Source: Patagioenas fasciata
Lineage: Eukaryota > Chordata > Aves > Columbiformes > Columbidae
Length of the DNA: 64,000 nucleotides
Reading direction: 5' to 3'
Assembly (NCBI RefSeq): GCF_037038585.1
Contig: NC_092541.1
Coordinates: 939,445 to 1,003,444 of the forward strand
Part shown: positions 1 through 14,385 of the stretch, piece after piece
Layout of the letters: each line of letters begins with the position of its first letter
How positions within the stretch are numbered: position 1 is the stretch's first letter
Translations under genes and position numbers: made by a program
The notes under the pieces: model-generated
What the model was told of the DNA's origin: nothing
The model's database searches: none
The model's input: the letters and a program-made list of their open reading frames with translations, nothing else

Positions 1-610
1 TGGAAACACTGAGCGGCAAAGACTGAGATATATTGCTGCCCTTTGGGTAGCCTGGCCAGATCTTTCCATGATTTAAAGATGTTGAACGGCACAAGGACAG
101 AAGATTACACCTCATAGTCTTCAGATGCGACCTTAGAAGATGCAGAACGTTTGCTCCCGGTTACTTTCTGTCTTCCTGTGGCCTGAGAGGGAGCCAGTGC
201 TGTTTTACAGTGGTTTAAATTGCCCCCAAAATGTCTGTTTGGACTGTCTGCTGGCATAGCCAGTGCTGCTTACCTGGCCCTGCGAGACTGGTGGCTGACA
301 GTGGAGCCTTTTTATGGCTGCTTTTTGAATTATCTTAGGTAGATAACAGTTAATAAGTGACTATCCTGGGCTTTCTGTTATCTCCAGTATTTTCTTACTT
401 TGGTCAGGATTTTGTGTTCAGAAAGAGTTAGAATTCCATGCTACGGTAGGGTCTTGCAGATTGAATTTCATACATGCTCTGCTTGGCTCAGCCAAGAAAG
501 GAGCGATCTCTTGCACACAAGTAGTGACTGTGGCTCTAAATAGTTCTGTGAGTTTATAATCTGTAGTTAATTCACCTCTGGACACGGTATATTTAGCAAC
601 TATTAACAAA
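1..610 (+). other. DUSP3: 3' part of DUSP3 intron 1
   Basis: This stretch precedes the first DUSP3 exon in the window and should be the tail of intron 1, because the residues missing from DUSP3 (about 1-42 in human numbering) must be coded by an exon to the left. I see no coding signal, RNA gene or recognisable repeat before the CR1 that begins near 611. Confidence 0.6.
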
Positions 611-3096
<2,486 letters not shown>

Positions 3097-4890
3097 AACA
3101 GAGGTTCTCAAACCATCGGAGGACGTTTGAGGTGCTTTAGGTTCCCAAAGCCCAACCACCAAGCTAAATCACGTCGCGTGAGGGAGAGAGAATTCCTGCT
3201 CTTGTCTGATGAAAGTGTTTCTCGAACTGTGGCTCTGTTGTTCAAGATGGCACAAAATCGTGGTGCCGTTCGGAGCTGTTGCAGTAGAGGGGTGTTGTTA
3301 GAGGGGTAACTCCCGTGATAACAGCCGTTCACATGTATTTCAGGGCCCCCTGCAGACTCTATAGCGTATGTGGTTTGCGTTGAGTGTGATTTATTTAAGC
3401 CTAGTCTCGTATCTCACCGGAGCACCAGTTTCCGAGCGCCCCAACACGTCTTCACTCAGTCTTAATTCAAGTACTGTATTTTTTAAAGCTTCTTTTTCAC
3501 GCACACAGGTGCCTAAAGCTCGACTGTAGGAGCTTCCAGGGATGGAGCAGCATATATAAAATGCACAGATGCACTTGCTTGTAAAATGAAGCGTACGCGT
3601 TGTTGTGTTCAGTGTGGATTTATGCAATACACAGTGTGTTAGTAAAGCCATTCAGAGCCCGATCTTGATGCACACTGTATTTCCAATAGTATTTGTACCT
3701 CTTGCTGTTGTGAGTGACGTGAAATAGTCTGATAGTAAATACCTTTATATTTTTGTTTTGAAGTCATACTAGAAAAAAATATCAAGCGCAAACATTGAGG
3801 AAACGTGAGCAAGGAAGAAATAACGTCTGTGTTTTGGAGCGCCTGTGCTGGGTGTGTGATAAAGTCCTGCATATCAAACACAACGCCGAGGCTTGGATCC
3901 AATTACCGTGTCTCTCCCTGCTTTCCTGTCACTACTTCAGTAGCACCACGACCCGTTTACCTCAGTATAACCGATTCAACAAACGTTTTGTAACAGGAGG
4001 GTGGAGAGGGATAAATAAGACAAGGCTATAAATTGATGTTAAAAATTGAGATCTAAGGCGGCGCCTCCTATTCTGAGTTACTGATGGGTGACTCAGTAGT
4101 GAAACCATTGCTAGTTCTGCTTTTAGCGGAGGCTAAAAATAGGATGTCAGGTGGATCGCACCCGTCCTTTCAGCGTTATCTCACCGTGTAACAGCAGTCA
4201 CGTTGCACATTCCTCTGCCTATTTGAGCTGGCCAAGAAGAGCTCGGATGCCCCTACTCCATAATGATACGCTGTATACGTCTGAATTTCGGATTGTGGAA
4301 GGAAAGATTGCTATAAAGATGGGAATGAGAACTTCCTTTGCGTGTAATACAACATGGAGAAGAAATGGAAGAAATGCACCTTTTTATTCTTCCGAAGTGA
4401 CCGCGCGCCTGCCCTTTGCCGAGAGCTGTTCTGTACAAGCACGCTGAGGAGGGAAGGCACTTTTTAAACCAACGATGTGTTGCAAATAGCAACACTACAT
4501 TTTTGGGATTGAAACCTCTCGGCTACAGCTAAAACCGTGTCATCTGCATTTACGTTAATATGTTTATCCTGAATACCAATGTGGTACTTTTTGTGTAGGT
4601 AGCACTCTGGAGAAGGGATGTGATCTCTAAAACATGCATATATCATAGAACAAACGTATCTACCCCATCAAATCCAGCACAGTGAAAGAAAAAGTCAATA
4701 GCTTGGAGTTTTTATACTTAAGAGTTAATGAAGTTGGAGGGGGAAGAGTGGAGGCAAGAAGCGATCAGCATTTTATAGCAAGGAACAAAGAAGATAAGAG
4801 AGGTATCTCCTGAGGATTTGTTTGTGAGAATTCGTGTCCTATTCGTTGCTTCTATTCTGCAAATAAATCCCGGAAATCAGTTGAGTTGTG
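3097..4890 (+). other. DUSP3: DUSP3 3' UTR with candidate poly(A) signal
   Basis: After the DUSP3 stop there is about 1.8 kb without another gene. A canonical AATAAA at 4862-4867, followed within 30 bases by a GT-rich stretch, is the best polyadenylation candidate and would give a long 3' UTR, as in mammalian DUSP3. An AGTAAA-like hexamer near 3641 could serve as an earlier site. Transcript ends are inferred, not seen. Confidence 0.5.
4089..4142. promoter_or_regulatory. AP-1 site plus MEF2 site pair
   Basis: A consensus AP-1 site TGACTCA lies at 4089-4095 and a perfect MEF2 consensus CTAAAAATAG at 4133-4142, about four helical turns away. Both match the textbook motifs exactly. They fall in the presumed DUSP3 3' UTR, about 2.9 kb upstream of the SOST start codon. 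Regulatory activity is inference only. Confidence 0.3.
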
Positions 4891-6960
4891 GTTCTTTGGT
4901 TTGTTTCGCTGTCTCTTTTTCATGAGCTGTAATTCCAGCAGCCGAGGTGGCTGCGGGATCACTCACCAGATGGAGCTGTTGGCTCGTTGTTCCTCACCAG
5001 ACAGTCTAACAACACTGTTGAGTGAATCCAACGCGTCCTTGCCTCCCCCTGCAAGAGCCAGGCTGTCAGAATGATTCCCGGTGAATGTGCCGGTCGCTGG
5101 TGGGAGCAGATCCCCTTCATTCCTGGCTGCTCTGAAGAGATCACATCGGAGCACTCAGTCTGATGGACTCGCACGGCACTGGGGCTGGAGCTCAGGAGGC
5201 TGAGGGTCCGTTCTGAAAGCACCCTCGGTACATCCTGGTTTCCCCTGTGCCTCACGAACAGTACAAAGTCAATTATTGGGGGGGGGCTGACCCCTTCTGC
5301 TTTGTTGCAGAAAGTCCTATGAGCAGGAAGTGGATACGGGACACAAAGGGATGTTTTTGTAGTTAAGGATTCTGAATGTCTGTGGGATGTGGACTCTTCT
5401 TGCCTCTCTTAGGCTTGTGGACAAGAAGTTTTAAGCTGGAGGCTAAATGCAGCTTCTGATCCTTACCTCATAGATTTTTTTCCTGGTATTTCTCGCAGCG
5501 TGTAATGCAGACACATTAAGACAGTTAACAGAGGGGATTAAGTACTTAGAGAAGCTGCATCAAGGAGAATGTTACGTTTTATGTGACCGTTAGTGCTGTC
5601 GCCGCTGTTCTCTGCAGTTGGCCTGTGCTGACACTGAGAGCTTTTGGAAAGGTTCTCTAGGCAGACATTACATGAAAAGATGATATTAACAGAAACTGAG
5701 CTTTGATAGACGGATCCATCTAATTCTGACGGCATTGAAGCCGCGGAGCGCGCAGGGTGCAACGGGGCAGTGATTGCCAGCACTCAGCTTTCGTCCTCTC
5801 CCGTTCTGCTCTTCCGCTGGGCATCGTCCACCAGCCGCAAGGTCACCGCTGGTGGATTCCAGACCAAGGCGGTGCTGCTGTCCAACACCAAGTTCAACAA
5901 CAAATCCACAACAGAAACCCAACAAAACCTAAAAAATCCCCCCAAGCCCACACGATTTTGTTCATTTAAGGGCCATTAGGAGACCACACATCAGCACTTG
6001 CAGAGAAAATACGAATATTGCAAGGCCTGGAAGCAAAGCCCAAGATCATTGTGTAACTCAGGCCTGGTCGCCTCGCCTGTTCTGTGAAGGAAAACCCAAA
6101 TAACCCCCAAACCAACCAACACCTGTCCACCATCACCACTATCATCTGATTTTTGCAAGGAAGAATTACATCAGAAAGAAGATTTTACAACACGACACAT
6201 GAACACATCTTGGGCATAGACGCCCTAGACGTAAGGTCCTCAATTCTATTGGCGTTGGTCACATCATGAATGGGAATCGGGCCCCTCCTGTTCCTGCGTT
6301 TAAAATGAGCCAACATCCTACGTTCAACACCTGTGCGGAATGGGAGTGGAAGCAGGAGCATGCGATCCATTTAAAGCCTTTTTTCTTCTTTTCAATGATA
6401 AAAATGTGAGGGAGAGCCCATCAAAAAGCGTGACCTACAACACCCTCACCAACATAGCCCAAGTAGCTTGTTTTTTAAGGAAAACTAAACAAAAGTTCTT
6501 CTGCAAAGCTGCTCTTCCCTGTCTCTCCCAGAAACAAAATTTAGAGCTTCTTGTTTTGTAAAGGAGACAAAAAAGCTCTTTTCCCTCAATCTTCACCTGC
6601 AGAGGCTGAGAAGCCACAGCTGCTGAGCTACAGTTTCTGGATGTGCTTCCTTTGCACCGGGGGGGAGCCAAAGCACAGCAGTGAAAACAAAACCCTGACA
6701 AACGTTTGCAAAACACAATAGGCAAAGATTCAAATACGGAGGCAGAAGCGGGTTTTAATTACACTGTTGTCAGAAAAGAACGACCAAAAAGCAGCCTCGT
6801 CAGGCTGCGATTCCCGGCGGGCTGGGCGCAAACGTGGAGCCGGGGATGAGGAGGTTTACACCGAAGCTGTAGAATATTGTCACCAACCCACGCCCACACA
6901 CCCAGTGTATTTCACGCTGACAAAAGCTGAGATGAATGAGTTGCTGTCTGGCCCTTCCCA
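4891..6960. other. DUSP3-SOST intergenic region
   Basis: No exon, RNA gene or clear transposon is recognisable here. There is a G run at about 5279-5287 and an A/C-rich low-complexity stretch at about 5890-5950. The SOST core promoter begins just downstream. The open reading frames present are short and have no family resemblance. Confidence 0.5.
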
Positions 6961-6970
6961 CTTTGTGTGG

Positions 6971-6996
6971 CCATTGGCTGGCCGGGCTCTAAAAAG
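6971..6996 (+). promoter_or_regulatory. SOST: SOST core promoter (CCAAT and TATA-like boxes)
   Basis: An inverted CCAAT box (CCATTGGC, 6971-6978) and a TATA-like CTAAAAAG (6989-6996, followed by a second A-rich box TTTAAAAAA) lie 70-95 bases before the SOST ATG. This fits the short 5' UTR known for SOST. The transcription start itself is not visible in the sequence. Confidence 0.5.
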
Positions 6997-7065
6997 GATT
7001 TAAAAAAGGGGAATAATGTGCGTTTCCCGGGATGTGAGCCGGGACGCTGAGCCGGAGCTGCCACC

Positions 7066-9250
7066 ATGCAGCTCTCCTGGGCTCTGTGCTCCGCCTGCGT
7101 CCTCCTACAAATCGCGGTTCGGCCCGTGGAGGGGTGGCAGATGTTCAAAAACGACGCGACAGAAATCATCCCCGAGACCGCCGAAAACACGGAGCCGCCC
7201 GCCGAGCAGATCCCCAGCGACAACAACACCATGAACCGGGCGAAGCACGGCGGGCGACACGTGCAGCCGGCGCCAGACCTCAACGGTAAGAGAGACAGCA
7301 TCGCCAGTGCTGGTTCGGACGGTTTGTAGGAGAATACTGCCTATTGTACATGCTTATTAAAACCTCCAGGTGTTGGCCGAGTGCTGTGAGTGGTAGGGAG
7401 TCACAGCTACTGACGAAGAGCTGTCAATGAAAATGTCAGTAGGGATGTAGCGGAGTTTACTGCTGAAAAATGGGGTCTATCTGTTCAACAACCCTTAGGT
7501 ACTACAATGTGCTCATGATCCCCGCCGTCACCCGCTGTCCCATCCTAACGGCAAACAGAGAAAGATGGCTTGGGATCTTTCAGTGCTTGCAAGCACAAAA
7601 CACAGAGAAATTTGACTTATATAGAACACGGAAATGTCAGCAATATCTCTTACAGGGGGATTAACTTTGCAATCTGGGAATCAGTTTGACTGCTTCAGCA
7701 GCACTGACATGCCTCGTAACATCTCGTCACTGCGTTTGGCCAGGTGTCCAACATCAATGAAATATATTAATGAAATAGAACGAGGGCAAGTGTAGAGTCT
7801 TGAATCTGGGCAGGAACAACCCCAGGTTCCAGTGTAAGTTGGGGAATGACCTATTAGAGAGCAGTGTAGGGAAAGGGAGCTGGGGGTCCTGGGGACAGCA
7901 GGGTGACCATGAGCCAGCACTGGGCCCTTGTGGGCAGGAAGCCAGTGGGACCTGGGGTGGGTTAGAAGGGGTGGTCAGTAGGTCAGAGAGGTTCTCCTGC
8001 CCCTCTGCTCTGCCCTGGGAAGACCACCCCTGGAATATTGTGTCCAGTTGTGGCCCCTCAGTTCCAGAAGGACAGGGAACTGCTGGAGAGAGTCCAGCGC
8101 AGCCACCAAGATGCTGGAGGGAGTGGAGCATCTCCCGTGTGAGGAAAGGCTGAGGGAGCTGGGGCTCTGGAGCTGGAGAAGAGGAGACTGAGGGGGGACT
8201 CATTCCTGGGGATCAATATGGAAAGGGGCAGTGTCAGGAGGATGGAGCCAGGCTCTTCTGGGTGACACCCAGTGACAGGACAAAAAATTTAAATGTCTGT
8301 GCAAATGCTGTTCTGTCGCTAACGACTCAGGGCCAGAGCTCTCTTTGATGCACTAAGGAGGGAAGCACCTTGCGCAGAGCGAGGAGAATTTCCCCAACAG
8401 ACACAACCTGAGCTTTGAGGATTTCCACCGCAAGTAGAATTGCAAAATCACAGGATGTTTTGGGCTAGAGGGACCTTCAAATGTCACCTTATCCACCCCT
8501 GCCATGACAGGGACATCTTCACCAGCTCAGGGTGCTCAGAGCCCCGTCCAGCCTGGCCTGGGGTGTCTCAGGGATGGTTCATCCACCACCTCTCTGGGTA
8601 CCTGGACCAGGCTCTCACCACCCTCAGGGCAACAATTCCTTCCTCATGTCCAGCCTGAATCCCCCTCCTTTAGTTTCAAACCATCACCCCTTGTCCTACC
8701 ACAACAGGCCCTGCTCAAGAGATGTCCAGCTCGTACCTTGCTCAGAGCTCGATACCTGCTACGAGAAAAACAAAACGCTTTCTCAAGGGTGGGAAGAAAG
8801 TCGTAATTAACGTGTCTCTTGTCCGCAGACGCTTCCGACTTCAGCTGCAGAGAGATGCGAACCACCCGCTACCTGAGCGAGGGCTCGTGCCGCAGCGTCA
8901 AGCCCGTCAAGGAGCTGGTTTGCTCGGGCCAGTGCGTCCCCTCGCACCTGCTGCCCAACTCCATCGGCCGGGGGAAGTGGTGGCGGCAGAACGCCCCGGA
9001 TTACCGCTGCGTCCCCGCGCACAGCCGCACGCAGCGCGTCCCCATGGCCTGTCCCGACGGGGAGACTCGGACTTACAAATTCCGAGCCGTCACGGCCTGC
9101 AAGTGCAAGCGCTACACCCGCTACCACAACCAGTCCGAGCTGAAGGACTTCGGCAGAGACACCGTCAGGCCCCAGAAGAACAAGAAGCCCCGTCTCTCCA
9201 GGGCCCGGAGCAGCAAATCGAACCAGCACGAGTTAGAAAATGCTTATTAG
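7066..9250 (+). CDS. SOST: SOST, sclerostin (secreted WNT/LRP5-6 antagonist)
   Basis: Sclerostin is an osteocyte-secreted cystine-knot protein that binds LRP5/6 and blocks canonical WNT signalling, limiting bone formation. The gene has two exons: 7066-7285 and 8829-9250 (TAG), giving 213 aa, the same length as human. The ATG follows a good Kozak context (GCCACCATG). Residues 1-23 form a signal peptide ending VEG. The N-terminal arm keeps [10 protein letters not shown]. All eight cystine-knot cysteines are present, including CSGQC and CKCK. The loop 2 LRP-binding stretch is [13 protein letters not shown], an intact N-x-I motif. Two N-glycosylation sequons remain (NNT near residue 53; HNQS near the C-terminus). 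The protein ends in ELENAY as in mammals. The 1.54-kb intron splits a codon after its first base and holds two CR1 pieces. No disruption is seen. Confidence 0.97.
7775..8285 (+). mobile_element. CR1 LINE, C-terminal RT part, 3' end missing
   Basis: This is the CR1 ORF2 segment downstream of the RT core. In one plus frame the conserved block reads like [18 protein letters not shown] and [11 protein letters not shown], with frame breaks. It starts 5'-truncated near a segment equivalent to NKAKCKVLHLG and stops at GTGACAGGACAA, so the usual last ~300 bases with the ATTCTATG tail are absent. It is close to identical to 39018-39343 and, inverted, to 14060-14385, which suggests a recently active subfamily. 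It lies in the SOST intron. Confidence 0.9.
8447..8745 (-). mobile_element. CR1 LINE 3' end
   Basis: The plus strand starts with the inverted CR1 3' end (ATCACAGGATG, GGACCTTCAAATG) and continues through the reverse complement of the end of ORF2 up to AACAGGCCCTGCTCAAGAGA. It differs in subfamily from the neighbouring plus-strand CR1. Its 5' end is only about 85 bases upstream of SOST exon 2. It closely matches the 12270 and 41378 copies. Confidence 0.9.
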
Positions 9251-10690
9251 GAGGTTGCTCTGAGGGATACGGCCCAGCAGCTCTGGATATTTTACGAAAC
9301 ATCGGGCGGTATGCACTGATGACGTTGTGACTGCAGCACGTTCCAACTCCTTCTGCTAAGCTGGGTCACAAGGCTCACGTAGTCATAAAAGTTATCAGAT
9401 TACAGCAGTTACGGTCTGATAAGAGAGTGAGATAAACCGAGCTGGGGGCAGCAACACCTAAATTGGGTCTGAGAGGACGCGGGATGTTCCCGGGAGGTCG
9501 TGTGGCTTGTACGAGTAGGAAGGCAGAGGGAAGCGAAGCTGTTGTGGGGACAGTTGTGCTTGGTTAGAAGTCGTTCTGCTCACTTTATGTGAAAAGAACC
9601 TCGAGATCCCTTTCCCTCCTTTCTGAGCGCCAGGACAAGCAAGCGATTGAGCAGCACCACCAGAGTTCCTGCTCCGAGCTGTGGAAGGCAGTGGTAGGAA
9701 GCACTTCAACAGTTCTGGTGACTGGAGTCAAACTGCTGGGAAATGATCTCCTGTGGGGTCCTTAGCCCCGGCTGTTTCCCCTACACACAGAATATCAGGG
9801 TAGGACACTCATGTTCTCAAAACTAAAGTGGGGCAAATCTAGTTCATACTTTTAATTAAAAGACTGTAGGGTCAACAGACTCAAACCTGAGATTTGACAA
9901 CTAAAAGCGTATTTGGTTTAGGGACAAGTAAACACATTCTACTAAGTGGAGCAGATTTATGATTCTCATGCTCCTCTCCAACCAGATAACCTACTGATGC
10001 TTGTCCTGCAAGCAGCTAATAATGTGCGTAATTCAACATTAAAAATACCGATTATTCCTTATTTCCTGGAACACAACAGGCTTAGATGTTTCAGTCTACA
10101 TTTTCTGTTCTGTAGAGTCTGGATTACGTGGCCACACACGCTTTGTAGCGCTAAGACCGTGCAAGCCAAGTTCTGGGAGCGAGGTGCTGGTTCTGCGCTA
10201 AAACTGAACCCCTGCTAATGCTCCAGCCAGGATCCCTCTAGAAAAGCCTTTGCTATGTGCAGCTTTACTTAGCTTCTCAACATTCACACTGCTGTTTGTC
10301 TTCTTACACTAAAGAATATGATTAGGAGGTGACTCGTCACACGCTGTATGTATCCTGTAGGATCGCTGAGCCTGGTGTCACATAAGCGCAGTTTGGGGTG
10401 GACCCAGTTCCTCACTGCTGTGATTTTTTATGTAGCCTTCATGCTGAAATCATATAAATGATGGAAATTTGTGATGGTGATAGATCCTTGCGATTATCTT
10501 ATGTGGGACCAGCGCCTCGAGAGAAAAGGTGAGATGCCCAGAGAGTCAATCACGTATTTATTTTTTCCTCAGAAACTATTTATGCAGTGTTTTCCTTGTA
10601 GAGGACGAGCACTAATACAGCTTTGAAAATATTAGTCTGTTCTTTTTAATTTTAAACACGTTGTTAATAAAGTAGAATCAATGATTAATT
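9251..10690 (+). other. SOST: SOST 3' UTR with poly(A) signal
   Basis: The 1.4 kb after the SOST stop has no coding content or transposon. A canonical AATAAA stands at 10666-10671 within AT-rich sequence, giving a 3' UTR close in size to that of human SOST. Earlier hexamers are not convincing. Confidence 0.55.
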
Positions 10691-10802
10691 ATAGGCGGAC
10701 TCATTGATACTTATTGCACTTTATCGGAGGCTTCGTGCTGCATTCCAGGCAGCTCAGGAGCATCGGGACCGACGCGGGTGAACCAGGGATATCCATCTCC
10801 AA

Positions 10803-10888
10803 ACGTTTCACCTCAAAAACACCCAACAAACCACCAAAGAAACCACAAAACACAACCACAAAAAAACCCCAAAACCCCACCAAAACTT
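10803..10888. repeat. A/C-rich low-complexity stretch
   Basis: About 85 bases composed almost only of A and C (units such as AACAAACCACCAAAG and ACAAAAAAACCCC). The minus strand would be a G/T-rich tract. Similar but shorter A/C-rich stretches occur near 5890-5950 and 6085-6130. No coding meaning. Confidence 0.75.
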
Positions 10889-12269
10889 GTACCAAAAGTT
10901 TCCTGCTCTTAAGCTGCCGCTCAGAATCTCGCAGCGTTCTGACTTGAAAAGCCGCAGTTGGTCCTTCGCGGGTTCCAGAGCCTGTCCCGGGGCCCTGGTG
11001 ACGGGAGCGCGGTGGCACCGGCACCGCGGGGCTGCCTCCCATCCTGTTCACACCGCTGCCCTCCGGTTTCTCACCGCGGGGTAAAACTGGGTTAGCTGAG
11101 CACATCTGCTCATCCTTCTGCAGTTTTACTCCCGAAATGGTCCCTTCCCACCACCTCTTTCGCGATACGAGTTATCGGGAGGGGACCCAGAAATGGCAGC
11201 GTCTGCGAACTGCTGGGAAAACCAAAGCATGGGCTCTGGTACGAGACAGAAATGCAGAGCGTGGGTTACTGCGCTGATAACCCATGGCAGTTATTTAGGG
11301 ACGCGCTGTATGGAGGAGACGCCACGTCTACCTGGGGCTGAGAATGAGGGGGTGCAGGAAACTTCCGTTTGTTTTTCACACCAAATCTCTACATTTCCAC
11401 CTTTTTTCCAAAGGAAAATCTTGGTGCTGTGCACAGAGGAAACAACAGAAACCAGAGCCACTTTACACTTGTCCTCACACCCGTGAAACCTTTCTGCACA
11501 CGACATACACCGGACAGGCTCTTTCAAATTAAATACTTCATAATGCGCAGAACCTGCTGTATATTCCTTTTATCGAAGCATTACATAGTTTCCTTCAGGC
11601 CTATAAACTCTTCAGGCAAAAGCGAGTTTCTTTATTGCAGTTTTTGCAATGAAACGGCCCAACGGTGCAGTAATTTAGGCGCTCCTGACCTATACATAGC
11701 GACAAGTCCCTGAACTCACCCTCGTGGCTGGGGACGCCGCCCATGGCAGCGGAGCACACGCCGTAATGAGCAGGTCACAGCAGAACAGCCAGGTTGCGTT
11801 TCTGCGGACGGGACCCATGGTTCCTGCAAACCAGCTCCGAACATTCATGTGATTTTTTTTAGCCACATGACATCAGCTCATAATGAGCTTGTTTCACTCA
11901 AATTAGTGCGGTATATGGGTGCACAGGACAACTTTTCTATAGTAAACAGGCTCAAAATTAACACAGAACATATTTATATGGAGCTTGAGTGTGGATTGAA
12001 GACCCTGTGCGGCTGTAACCTGAAATGTGAATGAAGCAAAGTTTCCTTGATAGGCAAGGAATGCAAATTCACCTTTACATTAACTCAGAGTTATTCAGTT
12101 ATACAAGATACCCCTCGCCTTTTGGTCTTAGAGTCATCAACAGACAATCCCACACCATGATTTTCCCAGTTATACAGAACGGGATGGACATTTCTCTTCC
12201 CAGAGCTGTGGACACAGTTTTCACGCTGAATGTTGCAGAGTTAAAACACCCAACCTCTACCCATTGAGT
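10889..12269. other. SOST-MEOX1 intergenic region, part 1
   Basis: No gene, RNA or transposon recognised. The sequence is mixed in composition and contains only short open frames without family resemblance. Confidence 0.45.
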
Positions 12270-12580
12270 CACAGGATGGTTTGGGTTGGAGGGACCTCAA
12301 AGCTCCCCCAGTGCCCCCCCTGCCATGACAGGGACATCTTCACCAGCTCAGGGTGCTCAGAGCCCCGTCCAGCCTGGCCTGGGATGTCTCAGGGATGGTT
12401 CACCCACCACCCCTCTGGGCAGGTGCAGGACCTTGAGCTTGGCCTTGTTGAACCTCATGACATCCACACGGTTGTACCCTCTGGCCTGTCCAGTCCCTCT
12501 GGGTGACGTCCCATCCCTCCAGACCACCCACCGGGCCACTCCATTTGGTGTCATCTTGAACACTTGGGTACCTCAGCTTG
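12270..12580 (-). mobile_element. CR1 LINE 3' end with internal deletion
   Basis: The inverted 3' end (TCACAGGATGGTTTGGGTTGGAGGGACC) and adjacent ORF2 tail run to about 12420. The sequence then joins directly to an earlier ORF2 segment whose minus-strand translation includes MRFNKAKLKVLHL and QDDTKWSG, the degenerate counterpart of the (F/Y)ADD polymerase motif. About 700 bases normally lying between these are missing. The first 90 bases of the tail differ at only about two positions from the copy at 8502. Confidence 0.85.
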
Positions 12581-14049
12581 TAATCCAGCCCAGCTCTGCT
12601 GCTCCTGGTACCCCCCGGGGACCGCTGGTTCGCGCTGGTGTCACCAACATCCGTGTTCTCCATCCCAGGTGAGGGGATATGTAACCTGGATCACTTTTTT
12701 GCCACATATTGGCTACTCAGATTCCCACTGATCTAGGTCTGGCTGTCACCACACGTCACCACCAGCACTTTACAGAGAAATCGTCCCTTTCTTGTGAATT
12801 CGCACAGCACCCAGAACAGGGAAACTTTGGCCTGTGCTTGGTGTCCATGAGGGCAACACCATCATTTTCATCTCAAAGGGAAGAAGCCCCAACAACTTGA
12901 CTGAGTTATGAGCCCAAAGTCAAGCATCTCCCTACTGAAAACTCCCACATCGGGCTGATCCTGGTCCTAAACCTTCGGGCTCGAGCTTTCTCCCTCATGG
13001 CTTTCCAGGCACTTTAAATGCACTCTCAAACCGAGGAACAGAAGTGTCTTTATTCCGTGGTTATCAGGCCCCTAAACGGAACAGATATTTTATCGCTTCG
13101 CCAACAATTTAATGCCTGTGGCATGAGGTTATTTCGATGCCTTAAGAAAACAGCTCGGCTAAATAAGTGAGTGATGTCATCGCTCATTCGGGCTCCCAGA
13201 TTCGTGGTGTCCGACGTCCCTCAGGAGAGGCCCCGGGACACAGCGGCTCCTCGGACACTATTTCCATCCCTCAGATTCTCTAATCTCTTCTTCCTTCCTT
13301 CCTCCTTTCTATTTCCTTCCCTTTCGCTACAAATGGCCACTATTTAACTCCACTGCTCCCAGCCTGCACAACGTGCTTTTAGAATCGGGTGGTTGTTGTG
13401 GGTTTTATCTTTTTATTTTTTCACAACCAGAAATAAAGCCTAATTGAAGGTAATTACTCTCCCATTTGGAGGGCTTGGCTATTTGCAGGGCCTCGTTTTT
13501 CATTTTTTTCTGGTCAAATTAGCAGAAGTTAAGTTAGTTTTAAAAGTGATGGTTTTCTCCTAAAATTGTTCTTCAGATGGAGGGTGGTGCTCAGCACCAG
13601 AAACTCTGCCCGTCCAGAAAGCAAAGCAGCACCATCAGGAGACCACGGAGGGGGTGAGGGGACAGGGTGGATCCGACTCCTAATGAACTGGGACGATGCA
13701 CATGGAATTTCGGTCTGCTCATTAATTAATGTGAGCCCCTGAATACATTGATCTTTCAGTCAGAGGCACCCGGGGTCCTCCTAAGAGCCCAAAATGAGCG
13801 ACAAACTCGGTCCACGTCCGATTGACTTTTAAGCTACACAGCTCTCAAATATATAATTGTCTTGGCCAGCGGCACCATCACCCTGTACTTACTGCACTAC
13901 TCCACTGTTATTTTGAAGTACATGTTGCATAGAGGCACTCAACCCAGGGACTTGGAATTCTCTTGCATTTCTCTGCAAACAGTGAAAATATAACTTTTAA
14001 TATATATAGACTGCTCTGCTGTTTAGAGAGCAGACGGAAGGGTCAAGAG
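12581..14049. other. SOST-MEOX1 intergenic region, part 2
   Basis: No coding exon found. A run at about 13010-13560 is AT-rich, low in CpG and contains TAATT cores and a cAMP-response-like TGATGTCATCG near 13172, a composition seen in conserved non-coding elements. Conservation cannot be tested here. Confidence 0.35.
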
Positions 14050-14385
14050 CGGTGGAAATAACACGTGTGGCCCTGCGCTGGACTCTCTGCAGCAGTTCCC
14101 TGTCCTTCTGGAGCTGAGGGGCCACAACTGGACACAATATTCCAGGGGTGGTCTCCCCAGGGCAGAGCAGAGGGGCAGGAGAACCTCTCTGACCTACTGA
14201 CCACCCCCTTCTAACCCACCCCAGGTCCCATTGGCTTCCTGGCCACAAGGGCCCAGTGCTGGCTCATGCTCACCCTGCTGTCCCCAGGACCCCCAGCTCC
14301 CTTTCCCCTACACTGCTCTCTAATAGGTCATTCCCCAGCTTACACTGGACCCTGGGGTTGTTCCTGCCCAGATTCAAGGCTCCTT
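14050..14385 (-). mobile_element. CR1 LINE internal fragment, 3' end missing
   Basis: This is the reverse complement of the same ORF2 segment seen at 7797-8105: inverted versions of GAGAGTCCAGCGCAGGGCC, TGTGTCCAGTTGTGGCCCCT and GAATGACCTATTAGAGAGCA are readable. Identity with that copy is roughly 95% by eye. The CR1 3' tail is absent. Confidence 0.88.

Noticed and set aside
7775-8745. Twin-priming (5' inversion) origin for the two opposed CR1 parts in the SOST intron
   Set aside because: The parts belong to different subfamilies and the 5' part lies beyond the 3' end of the other, which is the wrong arrangement.
8722-9330. 202-codon frame over SOST exon 2 and a 140-codon antisense frame
   Set aside because: Shadows of the SOST coding sequence in other frames.
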